From: Sphaerolaimus hirsutus
Lineage: Eukaryota; Nematoda; Chromadorea; Monhysterida; Sphaerolaimidae
DNA: 64,000 nucleotides
Assembly: GCA_964036195.1 (NCBI GenBank)
Contig: CAXIWS010000359.1
Span: forward strand, 1-64,000
Reading direction: 5' to 3'
The translations under genes and the position numbers were made by a program. Below are positions 1 to 12,700 of the stretch, piece after piece. Under the pieces are notes generated by a model that worked only from the letters and a program-made list of their open reading frames with translations, was not told where the DNA came from and did not search any database. Within the stretch, counting starts at the first letter, position 1, and every line of letters begins with the position of its first letter.

Positions 1-448
1 AATTGACTTTGGCATTTAAATACCGGGTCAAATCCGCTTAATAAATTCAGACATCACTAATGCGACCTCAAAAATGGAATCTACAGCTTATGTCGATCAT
101 TTTAAGTGTTCAACGGCACACATCGGCCCAAAAATGGCCGAATTATTGAGCTCCGAAGTCAATCGGCCAGATCGGCCATGCAAAATAACCACGTTTTTAT
201 AGACCCCCCTTATCTCGGGACTGGGGGATTATTTGAGACAATAAAAAAATTTGGTCGTAGCCCCAACCTCAAACCCTAACATACTCGAACGGCAACAAAA
301 TCGGCCAACGTACAACAGAATGGGACGACACGAAAGTCTGGTGGACCCCCCCCCCCCCTAAAATGCCACCCTCGATTTATGCTATGGTTGCGCCTCCCTT
401 ATGGGAAATTTATGTACTTCTCGGCTTTTAGAAATCGGTGCCCATAGT

Positions 449-1086
449 CAGGGATGTACGCAGGATTTTTGAGGGGGGGGGGGGCGGATTGTATACGGAG
501 CCCGGCGAACGGGGAGGGCGGCGCCCCCCCCCCCTAAAATTTTGCCCTATATTAAAGGAATAGAGCCATGGCGCTGGCGCCATTTGTAGGCGCCAGCGCC
601 ATGGCAGTATTGGCGTTGGCGCATACGTCTACCATATAGGCAAGGACGTATCCAGGGGGGGGGCGGGGGGGGCTGCAGCCCCCCCCCCTTCCCGGGGTGA
701 GACCTAAAAAGTCCCGGAAAATGCAACTTTTCATGTATATTTTTCTATGTTTCTCAAAAATTTTGCGCGCAAGCGCGCAATGTCTTCCCGATGCATGGTA
801 TTTTCAGCGGATCGGTCCCTGTAAACAAAGATCCTCGGAAATGAGCATATTTTTGCGACTTTCGCTGTATATATATGCATATTTACATACGTATAAAGCG
901 GTTCCTGGCGCTGGCGCCAACGCCAATAACGCCATGGTGTGGCGCCTTTGTATGGCGCTAGCGCCAAAACGCCTTTCTGTCCCTATATAGGGAAAAATTT
1001 TAGGGGGGGGGGGCTGAGCCCCCCCCGTTCGCCGGGCTCCGTAAACAAGCAGCCCCCCCCGCTCAAAAATCCTGGATACGTCCCTG
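449..1086. mobile_element. Inverted-repeat DNA element with C/G homopolymer arms
   Basis: The left end reads CAGGGATGTACGCAGGATTT and the right end is its approximate inverse, finishing CTGGATACGTCCCTG. Both ends run into poly-G/poly-C tracts, and the interior holds palindromic GGCGCC clusters (about 566-620 and 905-970). CAGGG-type ends suggest a non-autonomous hAT element, but I see no convincing 8-bp target duplication; the flanks CCCATAGT and CATATAGG match only partly. Related fragments lie near 1270-1350 and 61995-62165. No transposase reading frame is visible. Confidence 0.5.
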
Positions 1087-1359
1087 CATATAGGTATCTA
1101 TTTATACCTATATATGGTACTACGTCCGCTTTTGGCACTGTTGGACACTTTTCTAGTGCAATTTGACGCCTGAAAAGACATATTAAAGAATGGGGTGGGG
1201 ATTTGCGCGCTTAAGCACAAAATTTTTTAAAGTGCCTACAAGTTCGCCTCAGAAAAGTGCCATTTCTGGCAAATTTTTCTGTCCGGCCCGGGAACGGGGG
1301 GGGGGGGGGGGGCGGCCGCCCCCCCCCCCTGCGTACGTCCTTGCCCATAGTGGACTTAT

Positions 1360-1640
1360 CACATTTCTTGCGTTTTTTTCACACAAAAAAGGATGCGCAG
1401 GATGGACTTGTCGACTTTTAGCCCAAAACTAAGTGGAGTTGTCGACTTCTTGCCCAAATTTTTTGCATTTTTCCCCAAAAATGTCAAATTTGGCACTATG
1501 CCATATGGGCATGTGAGGTCAAAGAATTTATGGAAAATGATGAAAAATGTGCGGAAGTAGCCCCAGATGACGTTTCTGGGCCTAACTCGAAATTTTCATA
1601 TTTTGGACTTGTCGACTTTTAGAATTGGACGCCTCATATG
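1360..1640. repeat. Partial copy of the GACTTGTCGACTTTTAG element
   Basis: This stretch is an inverted, truncated relative of the fuller copy at 48723-49361. Shared blocks include the terminal GACTTGTCGACTTTTAG motif, a segment on the theme of AGCCCCAGATGACGTTTC, and the CTAACTCGAAATTTTCATAT segment. There is no coding potential. Confidence 0.6.
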
Positions 1641-2193
1641 TATATTGACCAATAACCAAATTTGGGAGCTTCGAAAAATACTCGGTTAAAAACACATTGT
1701 TTTGATAGGGCGACAAAAACCCAACTTTTCCGACCGCTACATTAGGGTTCAAATCGGATGCCGGAAATTTGAAAAAACCAATCCGAATGAAAGACAGGAA
1801 ATCTTGATACTTAAAAATCTATTCTCTGGCATCCAAGTGCGTTTTTAGACCTTTTCGTGAAAGAGTGAGATTAAAGATTTTTTGGCCAAAATTCCGATCC
1901 CGGAAATTATAAATGCCAATCTCAATCCGTATCCGGAAATATCAACCCCATTTGAACCCGACCCTGATCACACTAAATCCGACCCTTAAAAATCCTTAAA
2001 AATGTACCTTTCTCCTATCCTTAGCCGCTACCCTAGCAGCCTCTTTCACCTGGGCAACATCCTGGCGCACTTTTTCCGCCTCCTTCAAAATGTCCTCCTT
2101 AAATGGACAGCTATTTGGCACGTGTATGGGCTTGGGGCCGCGCTTGGCTGCACCTTGAATGGGTGGATTTTTATGTGTTGTGGGGGATGTGTG

Positions 2194-2847
2194 TAGGGTT
2201 GGCCGATGTTTTTTTAAACGTTTTTTTTTAACATGACGTCTGAAATGTTTTTTTTAAAAACATCGGCCGAAATTTTTAGTACTAAGCACTAGGTATTTTG
2301 CAAAAATTTTGCGCGCAAGCGCGCAATTTCACGCACAAATTGACATGGGTGGTTGTTTTCAATGGTTTTGTGGCATTTTAGTATCAAAGAATCCATTTCT
2401 ATGTGCTACCATAGGTAAATAAGCCGTCATATGTTGCTGTAGTATATAATATTGAGGTAATGTGCTTCCATGTACCTCCACAGTGTGAAACTTCGCCCCC
2501 AAAGTAACAACCTCTCTTTATAACCTTGTTTGATCACTTTTCTGTGCCAAACTTTACCTGAAGTCACGAATGTTCGACTATGAGGCGATATACGAACGTG
2601 TCGACAAAAATGGATATTTTGACACAAATCACCACTTATAATGCTATCCCATGGCTCCACAGCCATTAAATGGTCATATTTTACATCACAGATTATTGCC
2701 ACTGTCTGATATACCTATATATGTTGACTTTAGGTCATATCTGGGAGCTTTTTAAAAAAAAACTTTTTTTATTTAAAAAACGTTGTTTTTTCAAAAACTT
2801 TTTTTTTAAACATCGAGTTGAAAAAAACGTGTTTTTTTCCAACCCTA
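2194..2847. mobile_element. Non-autonomous hAT-like element with perfect 8-bp target duplication
   Basis: The left end TAGGGTTGG and right end CCAACCCTA are inverted repeats, each followed inward by T/A-rich runs related to ACATCGG. The element is flanked by GATGTGTG on the left (2186-2193) and on the right (2848-2855), an exact 8-bp duplication. TAGGGTTG ends and 8-bp duplications are diagnostic of the hAT superfamily. The interior has no transposase, so it must have been moved in trans. Confidence 0.75.
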
Positions 2848-2855
2848 GATGTGTG

Positions 2856-4500
2856 TGAGATGTTCATTGGTGGGTGGGATTTGGATAGTTTTTAAATGCT
2901 GGTGTGTGAAAAAACAATTGTTCGGCACCCCGTTTGAGTCGGTCATGGATGGCCGGAGGTTTTTACCGCTTAAAAAGGTTGTTATTCAAAAAGCATTGGA
3001 ATTTTTTCCATATTAATTTGTCTAGATACTGAGCAAATTTTTGTACAATTTCACAAACGAATAAACATTGGGCATTGTTTCCATTCGTAACTTTGATGCC
3101 AAAGTCGGCGTTCTGGCACGCTATCATGTAACGATAGTGTAATATTTTATTATACCACGCTCATTCAATGATTTGGCACAGTGCCAAGTGGGGCAAACGA
3201 CTTCTCAGTGTTCGTTTGCTCATTGGCTTTGGGTCCAAGTGACACTCGTACCTCCTTCCAGAGAATGAGTGCATCACCAAAACACGCAGACCTAAGCCTA
3301 AGCGGAGCCTAAAATATTATGAAAATTTTACAAATTTGTATGTAAAGCATATCCAAACCAAATAAATGCGAAGTACAAACCGTATCCAAATCAATAATCC
3401 CAATCGAATTTTTGGCACATAATCAAAAAAGTCGCATAAAGAATGCCGATGAATTGAATCCCGCCAAGGGGGAGTTATTAGGGGGTAAACGAACCTTTCG
3501 GATTTTTCTTGGCATCTTTTCGCGTTTTCCGCTTGCTCTCGCGAATTTTTCTGGCGATTTTGTACTTCTTACGGCACGTTAATCGCTTGGACGGTTTCTC
3601 TGTAAAATGAAATTGCGCAATTTTACGAATTAATTTCAGGCGTTTTATCAGGTAACGAAAACGGGAAGCTAAACTAACTGAGACATAGTTTTGCCATTTT
3701 TGGATGCGGGTTATGTCTATGATGACAAAAAGCCTATGGGAACTGATCGAAATATATCAAACAACAATAACAAGTATTCCAGCAACGGACCGTCTTTTAC
3801 TTTTTTTATTATTTTGGATCGGGTTATATACGTTGGCCCACGTCCAAGTTATTTGTTGCGTATTTTACTAACGAATGTGAAAACCACAATTTTTGCTCAA
3901 AACCGCTAAAATCTGTTTTATTTTGCCAATTTTCACTTTTCCAATCGCTATTTTTGTCCATAAATGGTTATTCGACCACTTTTATAGCTATTTTTGGCCG
4001 AATTAATTAATACTTGTAGCGATTTCGAAGTTTTAGGCTGTCTGCCAACTTTGAATGGTATCTCGTAAATTTTTAGTTGATTTGGATACCGAGTTGTTGA
4101 TATGGATACCAAGATTTGCCACGGTTCGTGCCAAGTTCCAACATTTAAAATGCAAAACATCGTCTTAATTGGAAAGTTTGATGAAAACCGATGTGATTCA
4201 TAATGGAGGACTCTGGTACTGAACATCAATCACTCCATGGTTTTCTTTGTTGTTGTTTTTATTTGGAAGTTCACGGTGTTTATTGAAAGTAAAAAATCCT
4301 AAATGATATTCTCTGGTGTATTTATTTTATTTGCAGAGTTGTTTATGCCCTGTTTACACGGATTTTGTGTGACGACAGAAAATTCGTGTCGTCACAGACC
4401 TTTTTCTGATGAAAACTGTAAATTTTCAATGTGTGACGACAAATCGGCCTCGATAACTGCCACAAAAATCAGCCTCGATGGTGCCGACAAGGATAAATTT
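2856..4500. other. Intergenic stretch, no gene recognised
   Basis: It is AT-rich sequence with short chance open frames only. None has splice-consistent neighbours or recognisable domains. Confidence 0.5.
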
Positions 4501-4505
4501 GCTTA

Positions 4506-5325
4506 CCGTATTACCTCGAATTATCCCCCCTTGAATTACCCCCCCCCTCGAATTAACCCCCCCTCAAACGATGTACATCATGTGTGCAATGTATATGATG
4601 TATTTATTACTGCTAATTTGCATTGCAACTACACATACCGTATTTCCTCGAAATACCCCCGGGGGGTTTATTGTTTCAGAGTGAGAATTTTGAGGGGGGG
4701 TTAAACGAGGGGGGGGGGGTATTTCGAGGGGGGGGGTTTATTATTTCGCCAGAAATTTTTTGAAATCCCAGTACTAAAATGTCGTCTGAAACGTACGCAG
4801 ACGTCGAAAAATGCAACCAAACTCGCCATTTATAAGACTCTAAAGACATTTATAACTGTGTAGACGTACAAACACTGTTCTCACATAACAGAGTCATCGT
4901 TTTTAACGTGTGTTCTGCATTGTCGGGATGACAAACCGCAGCCTTTGTCATTTACGTTCTCTATACACTAAATTTGGGGGGGGGGTATTTCGAGGGGGGG
5001 GGGTTATAAGTTCATAGTGTCCATTTTGAGGGGGGTATTTCGAGGGGGGGGGGGGTATTTCGAGGTGGGGGTATTTCGAGGAAATACGGTAGACTAGTTT
5101 GTGTGGCTATCTATGTTTTTATGTCCAAATATATCCTGTTTGGACACATTTATTACCTGTTTTGGGTACGAAAATGCCTACTTTTTACTATGATCCTTAC
5201 GAAAATTTCTGACAAAATAATAAAACCCCCCCTCGAATAAACCCCCCCTCGAATTAACCCCCCCCCCTCAAATTTTGCTGGCGAAGTAATAAACCCCCAT
5301 GGGGGTATTTTGAGGTAATACGGTA
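4506..5325. mobile_element. Cluster of ACCGTATTT-family inverted-repeat elements
   Basis: Several nested units begin TACCGTATT(T/A)CCTCGAA and end in the inverse, TTCGAGGAAATACGGTA. Just inside each end are repeated short modules of the form CTCGAATTAACCCCC, in both orientations. The best-delimited unit runs from about 4637 to 5091. This family recurs at 5721-5839, 6124-6235, 6560-6658, 11077-11190, 17638-17690 and 19425-20340. No transposase is present. Confidence 0.65.
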
Positions 5326-5720
5326 TTTTACCTAATTTTGCACCCAAAATAAGATTTTTAATTTAGTACTGGGGTGCATTGTCATCACAAAAAAAACACG
5401 TTCACAGCTTTTGACAAATAACAACCACTTTGTCGTCCTGTCAGATTCTGCGTGTGACGACAACCTGTGATCGTCACACTTGCGCATCCTGAAAATCGAG
5501 TTTTTTCAGATTTGTCGGAAAGCTGTCGGAACGCCTGGCGGAATTAAAAAAATTCAACGCCCCTCAACTATTTAATGACTAAGCCAATTGAACTGAAATT
5601 ACCCACACATATACACCTAAGTATCATATATACTCAACCATTTTTACTCGTGAATATGGAACTTTTTATTCAATTTATGCAACTTTAAAGAAAAGATGTG
5701 TCATAGCCAAGAAATCCGTA

Positions 5721-5839
5721 TACCGTATTTCCTCGAAATACACCCCCCTTGAAATACCCCCCCCCTCGTTTGACCCCCCCCCTCTCGAGACCACTATGAA
5801 ACAATCACCCCCCGGGGGGTATTTCGAGGAAATACGGTA
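5721..5839. mobile_element. Short ACCGTATTT-family element
   Basis: A compact 119-bp copy: it opens TACCGTATTTCCTCGAAATA and closes with the inverse. The interior is C-rich (CCCCCCTCG modules). It is almost a pure hairpin. Confidence 0.7.
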
Positions 5840-6559
5840 AACGCCGTCTAATGCATTCTCTGGTGCCAGACAATAGATACAAGGCACAATCGTTTTTACT
5901 GTTGAAAAACTTCATTTTTCATCGTTTCATATCAAATAGAACATAAATATGTAATGCATACAATAAACAACATCAAATTGATCAAACAGAATTGTGAACC
6001 GGCTACAGATTTCCCTGAAATTTCCTTAACCAGCATCACATTGTGTTCTCTGAGTAATTTGGCATGGCTATAATTTGCTCGAATTAGTAACAGTAGGGGA
6101 TGAAAACTGAGTGATAGATCAATATACCGTATTTCCTCGAAATACCCCCAGGGGGTAATTTTTCATGGTGCAAATTTTGAGAAGGGGGGGGGGGGGGTTA
6201 AACGAAGGTGGTATTTCGAGGGGGTTATTATTCTAGAGACCGACAATCCTATCAAACCAAGTAAAGCCAACAGAGCTGACTGGTGTAAAATTCGTATTTT
6301 CACTCTCCACATACTGCAGAATGCAGCTCCGTGTAGCCCTGTTGTAGCTGAAAATAATATGTCAATGACGAATGCAAATGAATTGAAAAAGTTGCTTGAA
6401 TATAACTTTTTCATGGGATATCCCCAGATTATGTCTAATGTCATGAAAAGTGTAAAAAAGCATGTAAAATGTCCAATATTGTCGTATTTTACTTACCATT
6501 TTGCAATTTCATTTACATTTTACAGTGTCTGGAAGTATGAAGGGAATGACACCCTATTA

Positions 6560-6658
6560 TACCATATTTCCTCGAAATACCCCCACACTCGAATGACTCC
6601 CTCAAGATTTGCACTCTGAAAAAACAAATCCCCTGTGGGTATTTCGAGGAATACGGTA
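6560..6658. mobile_element. Short ACCGTATTT-family element
   Basis: About 99 bp. The left end is TACCATATTTCCTCGAAATA (one mismatch to the family) and the right end is ATTTCGAGGAATACGGTA. It abuts a GC-rich open minus-strand frame (6662-6837) that could be an exon remnant; I found no splice partners for it. Confidence 0.6.
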
Positions 6659-6877
6659 GATCCGATGTAACAAAAAAATGTGACCCACGCGATACTACGG
6701 CAGGTGATCAGTTTGACACACTTTTGTTGGCACATAAGCGCCGCGGGGGCACTGGTCACTTGCATTTGCAGTGGCTGCGGGGCGGCCACATCGTGCAGCC
6801 TCACTTCGAATTTGTGCTGCCTCGTCCCATCCAGCACGTCTCCGTCAACTGAGTTGTGATGCAGAGAGTAAGACCAG

Positions 6878-7077
6878 GGGGCAGTCCCAAGCCCTGTAAA
6901 GTGTAAAGTAAAGTGTCAAATGTAAAGTCATATGCAAAGTAAAGTGTAAAGTCAATCAAAACAAAAAAGAAAAGATTTTATTACTGAACTTTGCATGACA
7001 ATTGACAGTTTACTTTGCATTTGACTTTACATTTGGCACTTTACTTTACACTTTACAGGGCTTGGGACTGCCACCAG
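6878..7077. mobile_element. Introner-family element, copy A
   Basis: It starts GGGGCAGTCCCAAGCCCTG and ends with the near-perfect inverse GGGCTTGGGACTGCCAC. Subterminal arms carry GTAAAGTGTAAAG-type repeats. Flanked by CAG on both sides (6875-6877 and 7075-7077), the arrangement of the intronic copies elsewhere in the window. Read on plus, the first two bases are GG rather than GT. I could not assign flanking exons, so its intron status is open. Confidence 0.7.
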
Positions 7078-7580
7078 TTGACTGACACGAGTTTTCATAA
7101 TTACGTCAACTGTGCACGAAATTTGTTGAAAGTACTAAATTTTTTCAAAGTATACGTCAACCTAAAGTATTTATTTTTTACTCGCCCCCTGAGTACAGGA
7201 AACGTAAAGTAATTTTTTTATTTTTACATTTAACATCAGTAAACGTGAGTATACGTACCTCCCAGAAAAAAAACTAAGAAAGAGAGTATTTTTGAGAAAT
7301 TTCGCCCCAATTTTTTGCTCAAAATCACCAATTTTCATTACTTTTTGCCTATATTCAGCACTTATTGGCTACAATTAAGCTTAAAAACAAGTTTTAGATT
7401 TTTTGCCCTATTTTTATTTCATTTGGTCCCATTTTTCCCTTACATGCCTTGAAAAAACCCACATAAATGGCTGTCAATAATACGTTTTCTGTACTCGAGT
7501 ACTTTCCTCTAAGTATATGTAAAAGTGAGTAGTGGAACTTTTTTCAGAGGAATTTACTCAGTACTTGAGTAGGGGCAGGC

Positions 7581-7950
7581 CTGATACGCACACGTGCCCG
7601 ATACGCACATATGCCCGTTTTTTTCACTTGACACTTTTTCAAGTGATTTTCAGATATGAGTAAAGTGAAAAAAGTAGAGCAATGACATAAGTGAACTTTT
7701 TTCACTTCACTCATATATGAAAATCACTTGAAAATGTGTCAAGTGAAAAAAAACAGTGAAAAATAGCCAATTTTCACTGTTTTTCATTTGACACATTTTC
7801 AAGTGATTTTCAGATATGAGTGAAGTGAAAAAAGTTCACTCATGTCATTGAGCAACTTTTTTTCACTTTACTCATATCTGAAAATCACTTGAAAAAGTGT
7901 CAAACGAAAAAAACGGGCATATGTGCGTATCGGGCACGTGTGCGTATCAG
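7581..7950. repeat. 370-bp nested palindrome
   Basis: Position 7581 opens CTGATACGCACACGTGCCCG, and 7931-7950 is its exact inverse. The arms continue inward through TTCACTTGACACTTTTTCAAG, which itself occurs four times in alternating orientation. The centre lies near 7765. The whole segment could fold into one long hairpin with internal side hairpins. Confidence 0.75.
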
Positions 7951-7984
7951 TGCACGCCCCTTGAGTATACGTAAGTAGTATATA

Positions 7985-8246
7985 TGGGTATACAAACCTG
8001 TTAGAAATTTGCCATCTCTAACGGCATTTTTCTGTTTTTCAGAAATTTTGGCGTAAAATCGCATCTTATGTAAATATTTTTTCTGTTCTGTTTTCACTTC
8101 GCTTTTTCAGCCGTCGTACCTCCGGCTGGCTCCGTGCAAACAGAACAGAAAAAATATTTACATAAGATGCGATTTTACGCCAAAATTTCTGAAAAACAGA
8201 AAAATGCCGTTAGAGATGGCAAATTTCTAACAGGTTTGTATACCCA
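7985..8246. mobile_element. Foldback element, copy 1
   Basis: Two arms of about 107 nt, essentially perfect inverses, begin TGGGTATACAAACCTGTTAG and end CTAACAGGTTTGTATACCCA. They surround a loop of about 46 nt reading TTTCACTTCGCTTTTTCAGC at its start. A near-identical copy at 41612-41873 has the loop in the opposite orientation. There is no coding capacity; it is a miniature foldback (MITE-like) element. Confidence 0.8.
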
Positions 8247-8972
8247 CCACGCATCGCTCGCTGTTTGTTTGTATTTGATATGCGTGTAGTTTGGCCCAGT
8301 TTATTTGCATTTCCTACGCGTGTAGATTGAGGTCTATTATACATTTCTGCTGTTAAATACCAAATAGAAAAGTTTTGTAGCTGCTCAGTTTGTCATTTGC
8401 GAACATTTCCACTTATCACTATCATGTTTGCATAGACTGCACAGGCAGTTTTCTGTTCGCTGCAGTATTCATTTCTGCCGGTAAATTGCGAGAGAAAAAT
8501 TCTGTGTAGGGGTCCGACTTTTTCATTCAAAGTTTTTAACCATAAATACTGCATTTGCTTTTGATGTGTGTTTAGTTTTCCATTTTTCACCGCGTTTTAT
8601 GTAGGCAGCATAGCAACAAATTTACATAGAGAGCAAGTATTCGAAAATCCGTGTATGAACAGAGAACAGTTTTTGGTTTTTGTGTTGCCTTTCTACGGGG
8701 AAAAAATTTTTGTCTTGATGCGGTCAAAAGTTTATCAGTTTGCAAGCAAAATGAATACCGATTGCTTGCTCGACTAAAATGCTGAGTAAAAATGCGCTAG
8801 CTTCATTTCATTTTTTCGTATGTTGTTTGCGCTTTTATTCTTAGAAAATTATCGCTGTTCTGACTATTTTTGTTTTTGCCTTTGCTTATTTTTGAGAGTT
8901 ACCACCACATGAATACTTTTTATTGCAAAAATATCATCATAAAATTAGCAAAAATCTCGGCTGTTAAGAAAA
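8247..8972. other. Intergenic stretch, no gene recognised
   Basis: AT-rich sequence. The open frames seen on both strands are short, overlap each other and have no splice-consistent partners. Confidence 0.5.
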
Positions 8973-9186
8973 ACCCGGGTGTAAAGTAAAATTCAGACAT
9001 AATCCATAGTTGGACAAATGTATTTACGTTTACTTGCTAAATACGTATACTTGAGTGATACCTTTACGTTTTCTTCCGGGGTGTAATGCAAAGTTGCAGA
9101 AACACTCAAGTATATCTATTTATCAAGTAAACGTAAATATATTTGTCCAACTATGGATTATGTCTGGATTTTACTTTACACCCGGT
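8973..9186. mobile_element. Inverted-repeat element, ACCCGGGTGTAAAG family
   Basis: Arms of about 90 nt share blocks such as CATAATCCATAGTTGGACAAA and TTTACGTTTACTTG in inverse order. The ends are CCCGGGTGTAAAGT and ACTTTACACCCGG. A degraded half copy follows at about 9300-9490. The ACGTAAATAC and AGTATACGTA modules also occur at 15610-15840. Confidence 0.65.
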
Positions 9187-9723
9187 TATTACTGTATGGG
9201 TACAACTTATCCCTGATATTGCTGGAATTGCGCTAACATTGTAACATTTATTTTACGATATTGTTAAGACGTCTCAAAATTAGTTAGATCTTGAACGTAA
9301 AGTAAACCTGAGTGTAAAGTAAATCTGAGTGTAATGCATAGTTGGACAAACGTATTTACGTTTACTCGATAATTACGTATACTCAAGTGTTGCGTAAATA
9401 CGTTTATATTTTTCTCCAAAAAAAATACCGGTACTCAGTTACTCTGTGCATTTGAAAGTAGCTGTACACCTGGGTTTACTTTACGTTCGTCCATGCACAC
9501 TTAAAAATCACTTCGTTCCATTGCCGCCCAATATATGCCAATACGTAAAGTGCCAAAATCACGTCCCAAATAGTGCTGCGAAAACATGTCTCCACTGCGA
9601 GCAATCATAATCCCAAAAGTCCCAAGTCAGTCGCCAAAAAATCTAGTAAAAAATGGGGGATTTTTTTATGTTTTGCGTGACATTGAAATAATTTAGGACC
9701 AGTGAGAAAAAATACCAGTATTT

Positions 9724-12700
9724 TTACCAAAGGAGTGAATCGTTTGACTGCGATTCAGGTGCATCTGTAGGCAGTCCCAAGACTCTGTAAAGTGTAAAGT
9801 AAGTGTTAAATGTAAAGTTAAATGCAAAGTCAAATGGAAAAGTTCAATAATAAATTTTTTTCGTTTTTTTGTTTTGATTGTCACTTTATTATGCATTTTG
9901 ACTTTGCATTTGATTTTACATTTATCACTTTACTTTACACTTTACAGGGCTTGGGATTGGCACCTGACGTATCGATGCAGGATTGATAAGTATGCAATTT
10001 TTCTTGTTCCACAGCAACATTCACATCAAATTTTTCCACAATCAGTTTTGTGTGCTGCAGATTAGCTCTGGGGACCCTCACACGGGATCCAAAATTACAC
10101 TCGGCACAAATTAGAACCGGATAATCCAAAGCTTTAGCAACATAATATCAAATATCAAAATCAAAATCATTTATTCATCATTATGTGTTCTCATTTAATT
10201 TGAGACTTGATGTATATTTTATAAAGCTTTGGATTATCACCAGTTTGTGTTCGCGCATGCTTTCTTGGCAGACACCATGACACCTAAAAAATTGAGTAAA
10301 ATAAGTATTTTTGAATTTTACCCCTGAAAATTAATAAAAATGTATTTACCTCATATTTATCGCTGTACCATCTGTGGATGGGTATTCTGTCATGAAAGCT
10401 TGCTGAAAAACTGTGGTGGTGCATTGTTCACCGTTTTCCAGACAAGTTTCGCGATTTGGCAAACATGCATGCATGTGTGATTTTCGTCCATTTGGAGCAT
10501 CATCTGAGGTGTGAAAAAAAATTTTTTCTACTTTTATATTATGAAAACGAAAAAATATTGCTCAAAAAATGTAGTATCACACCATGCATGATAATTTCAT
10601 CTTGAAATTTTTTGAATGTTTCTTTAACAGCGCATACATCTCCAACCACAAGTTCACGGTTTCGGGTTTGCCCCAGTGCCGTTTCCGAATGTGACTAAAA
10701 AATGTTTTAAAATTACACAATATAAATTGTTATAATTTTAAAACCATGAAAAAAGTTTTATTTACCACAACTCTTGCTTGCCAGGATTTTGGCGCATTTG
10801 CCTCCCCATGTAAATTGCAGTGTGAACAAAAGTGGTTCTTTGTAACGCCAGGTATGCCCAGCTCGCGGTGTAATGTTTGCTTCAGATGTTTGTGCGTTCT
10901 TGCAATATAGGGCTCCACTGTTTTTCGCATTGTTTTCGCATTCACTTTTTTTGAACGTTTCGTCAGATTTTCATCATTCCCATGTGTTTTCGCCAAAATA
11001 ATCGGAGGGTTTACAAACTGCGCATCTATGAGGAATACAAAACATTTTGCTGGGAGTAAATTTAGAAACTTCGATTACCGTATTCCCCCAAAATACACCC
11101 TCAAACCCCTAAACTTTTTTCAAAAAAGCATCCAACCTATAAATACTTTCCCCCAAAAAATAAACCATGTATTTCAAGGAAATACGGTAATTTGAAAAAT
11201 TACGAGCTGTCATTTCCCTATCATCTTGGCAGGCTGCATCGCTTTCACAAAATGCATTTTGTGCCTGATCCATTTCACCGTGTGCAGTTTCATGAAAGTG
11301 ACAATTTTTCACTTTGCAACTTTTGTGACCTTTCACTGTTAGTCCAGGTGCCGCTGTCAGTGCTGGCGTAATTTGCCTGAGGATTTTCATTCCATACTCC
11401 CCAGCCAGAGAATCTAAAATTTTTTGGAATTTTTTTTGAATTTTTTATTGTGGAAAAAGTCTAAAATACTTTGATCTTACATGTCACATTTGGACTAAGT
11501 GACTCATTCAACAGTGGGTAAATTTCAGGCAAATTGCGTATCCCAACAGCTGGGGGACCAAATGGTTGTGATGAAGTTATTTGTGCCCTACATAAATCTG
11601 TTCCCAAAGCAATGGTTTTTTCAGTGCCAGCTGTAATTGAAGCTTGCTTTTTTGGGTCAATAGATTTGCTGGGGCTTTTAACAGATTTGTCAGAATTTCC
11701 AGGGTTGGTAGAGATCTCAGAGTTTTGGTGGGTATCATTGTGGGGTGTGCGGTTGGCTGTTGTTTTCGATGGTGTGGGGGTTTCTCCAGTTGCAGATGCC
11801 ACCTCGGTGACCTGAAAAATGTAGGGAAATATTTTTTTTAATACTAATGTCGTATACTACAAAGACATTCCTTGGCATTGCTAGATGATGCTGCACCGCC
11901 AGAATTGTCTTGTGCTAAAGACTTCAGATAAAGTGCACGCGTTAAAGCAGGGGACAGTTCAGAACTTTCAATCTGAAAAAAACATTTATGTGATTTTTGT
12001 ATTTTGTATTCATCAAAAAAATGTAACACCTCAAAATCCTCAGAAGTATCCCCACTTTGAATGTTAAAATCAGCTAGAGTCAACCGCTGAACAGTCCCAT
12101 CTTCATTTCGCTTACTGAAAAATGATTTGTTTTAGAGTTAAGGCGATTATTTTAGGGTAAATTATATTAGATTACCGTAAATGGTAATCGGACCTCTGTG
12201 AAGGTGACCTTGAACTGCCAGATTTTGAGCCAGAAGTGGTAGATTTCCGAGATTTTGTGCCAGAAGTGCTATATTTCCAAGATTTTGAGCCAGAAGTGCT
12301 AGATTTCCGAGATTTTTTGGATCCCGAGCGGCTTTTTCTTTGCCTTTTTTTTGCAGTTTTCAAAACTTTTGAAGGTGGCAGAGAGGTCACAGTAACATTT
12401 TTTTCACTCTCAATGATTTGTCTGAACCCAGGTCGCTCGGAAGAACTTGAACTTAACGCATTATTCTGTTCTTCGACCCATTCAGATGTCCGTGATTGTA
12501 TTTCAGCGGGGGTTGGTCCTGTTGAATGAGTTCGTTTTTCAGCTTGCCCTACAGTCACAACGGTTTCATGTTGCCCTACAAATATAAGATAGCGCAAGAA
12601 TACATTTTATAATTAAAATGATTTTTGCTCTACAGACCTGGTGTTTGCACAGATTTTCTCGCCTTATAAATTGATGTTCCCCGTCCAACACCTCCAAGTG

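Noticed and set aside
6520..6837. GC-rich minus-strand open frame that could be an exon (KFEVRLHDV region)
   Set aside because: No in-phase splice partners or domain were found; it is flanked by mobile elements on both sides, so I did not annotate it as a gene.
12236..12529. Plus-strand open frame rich in DFRDF-like repeats
   Set aside because: It is the antisense shadow of the Ser/Lys-rich exon 4 of the minus-strand gene.
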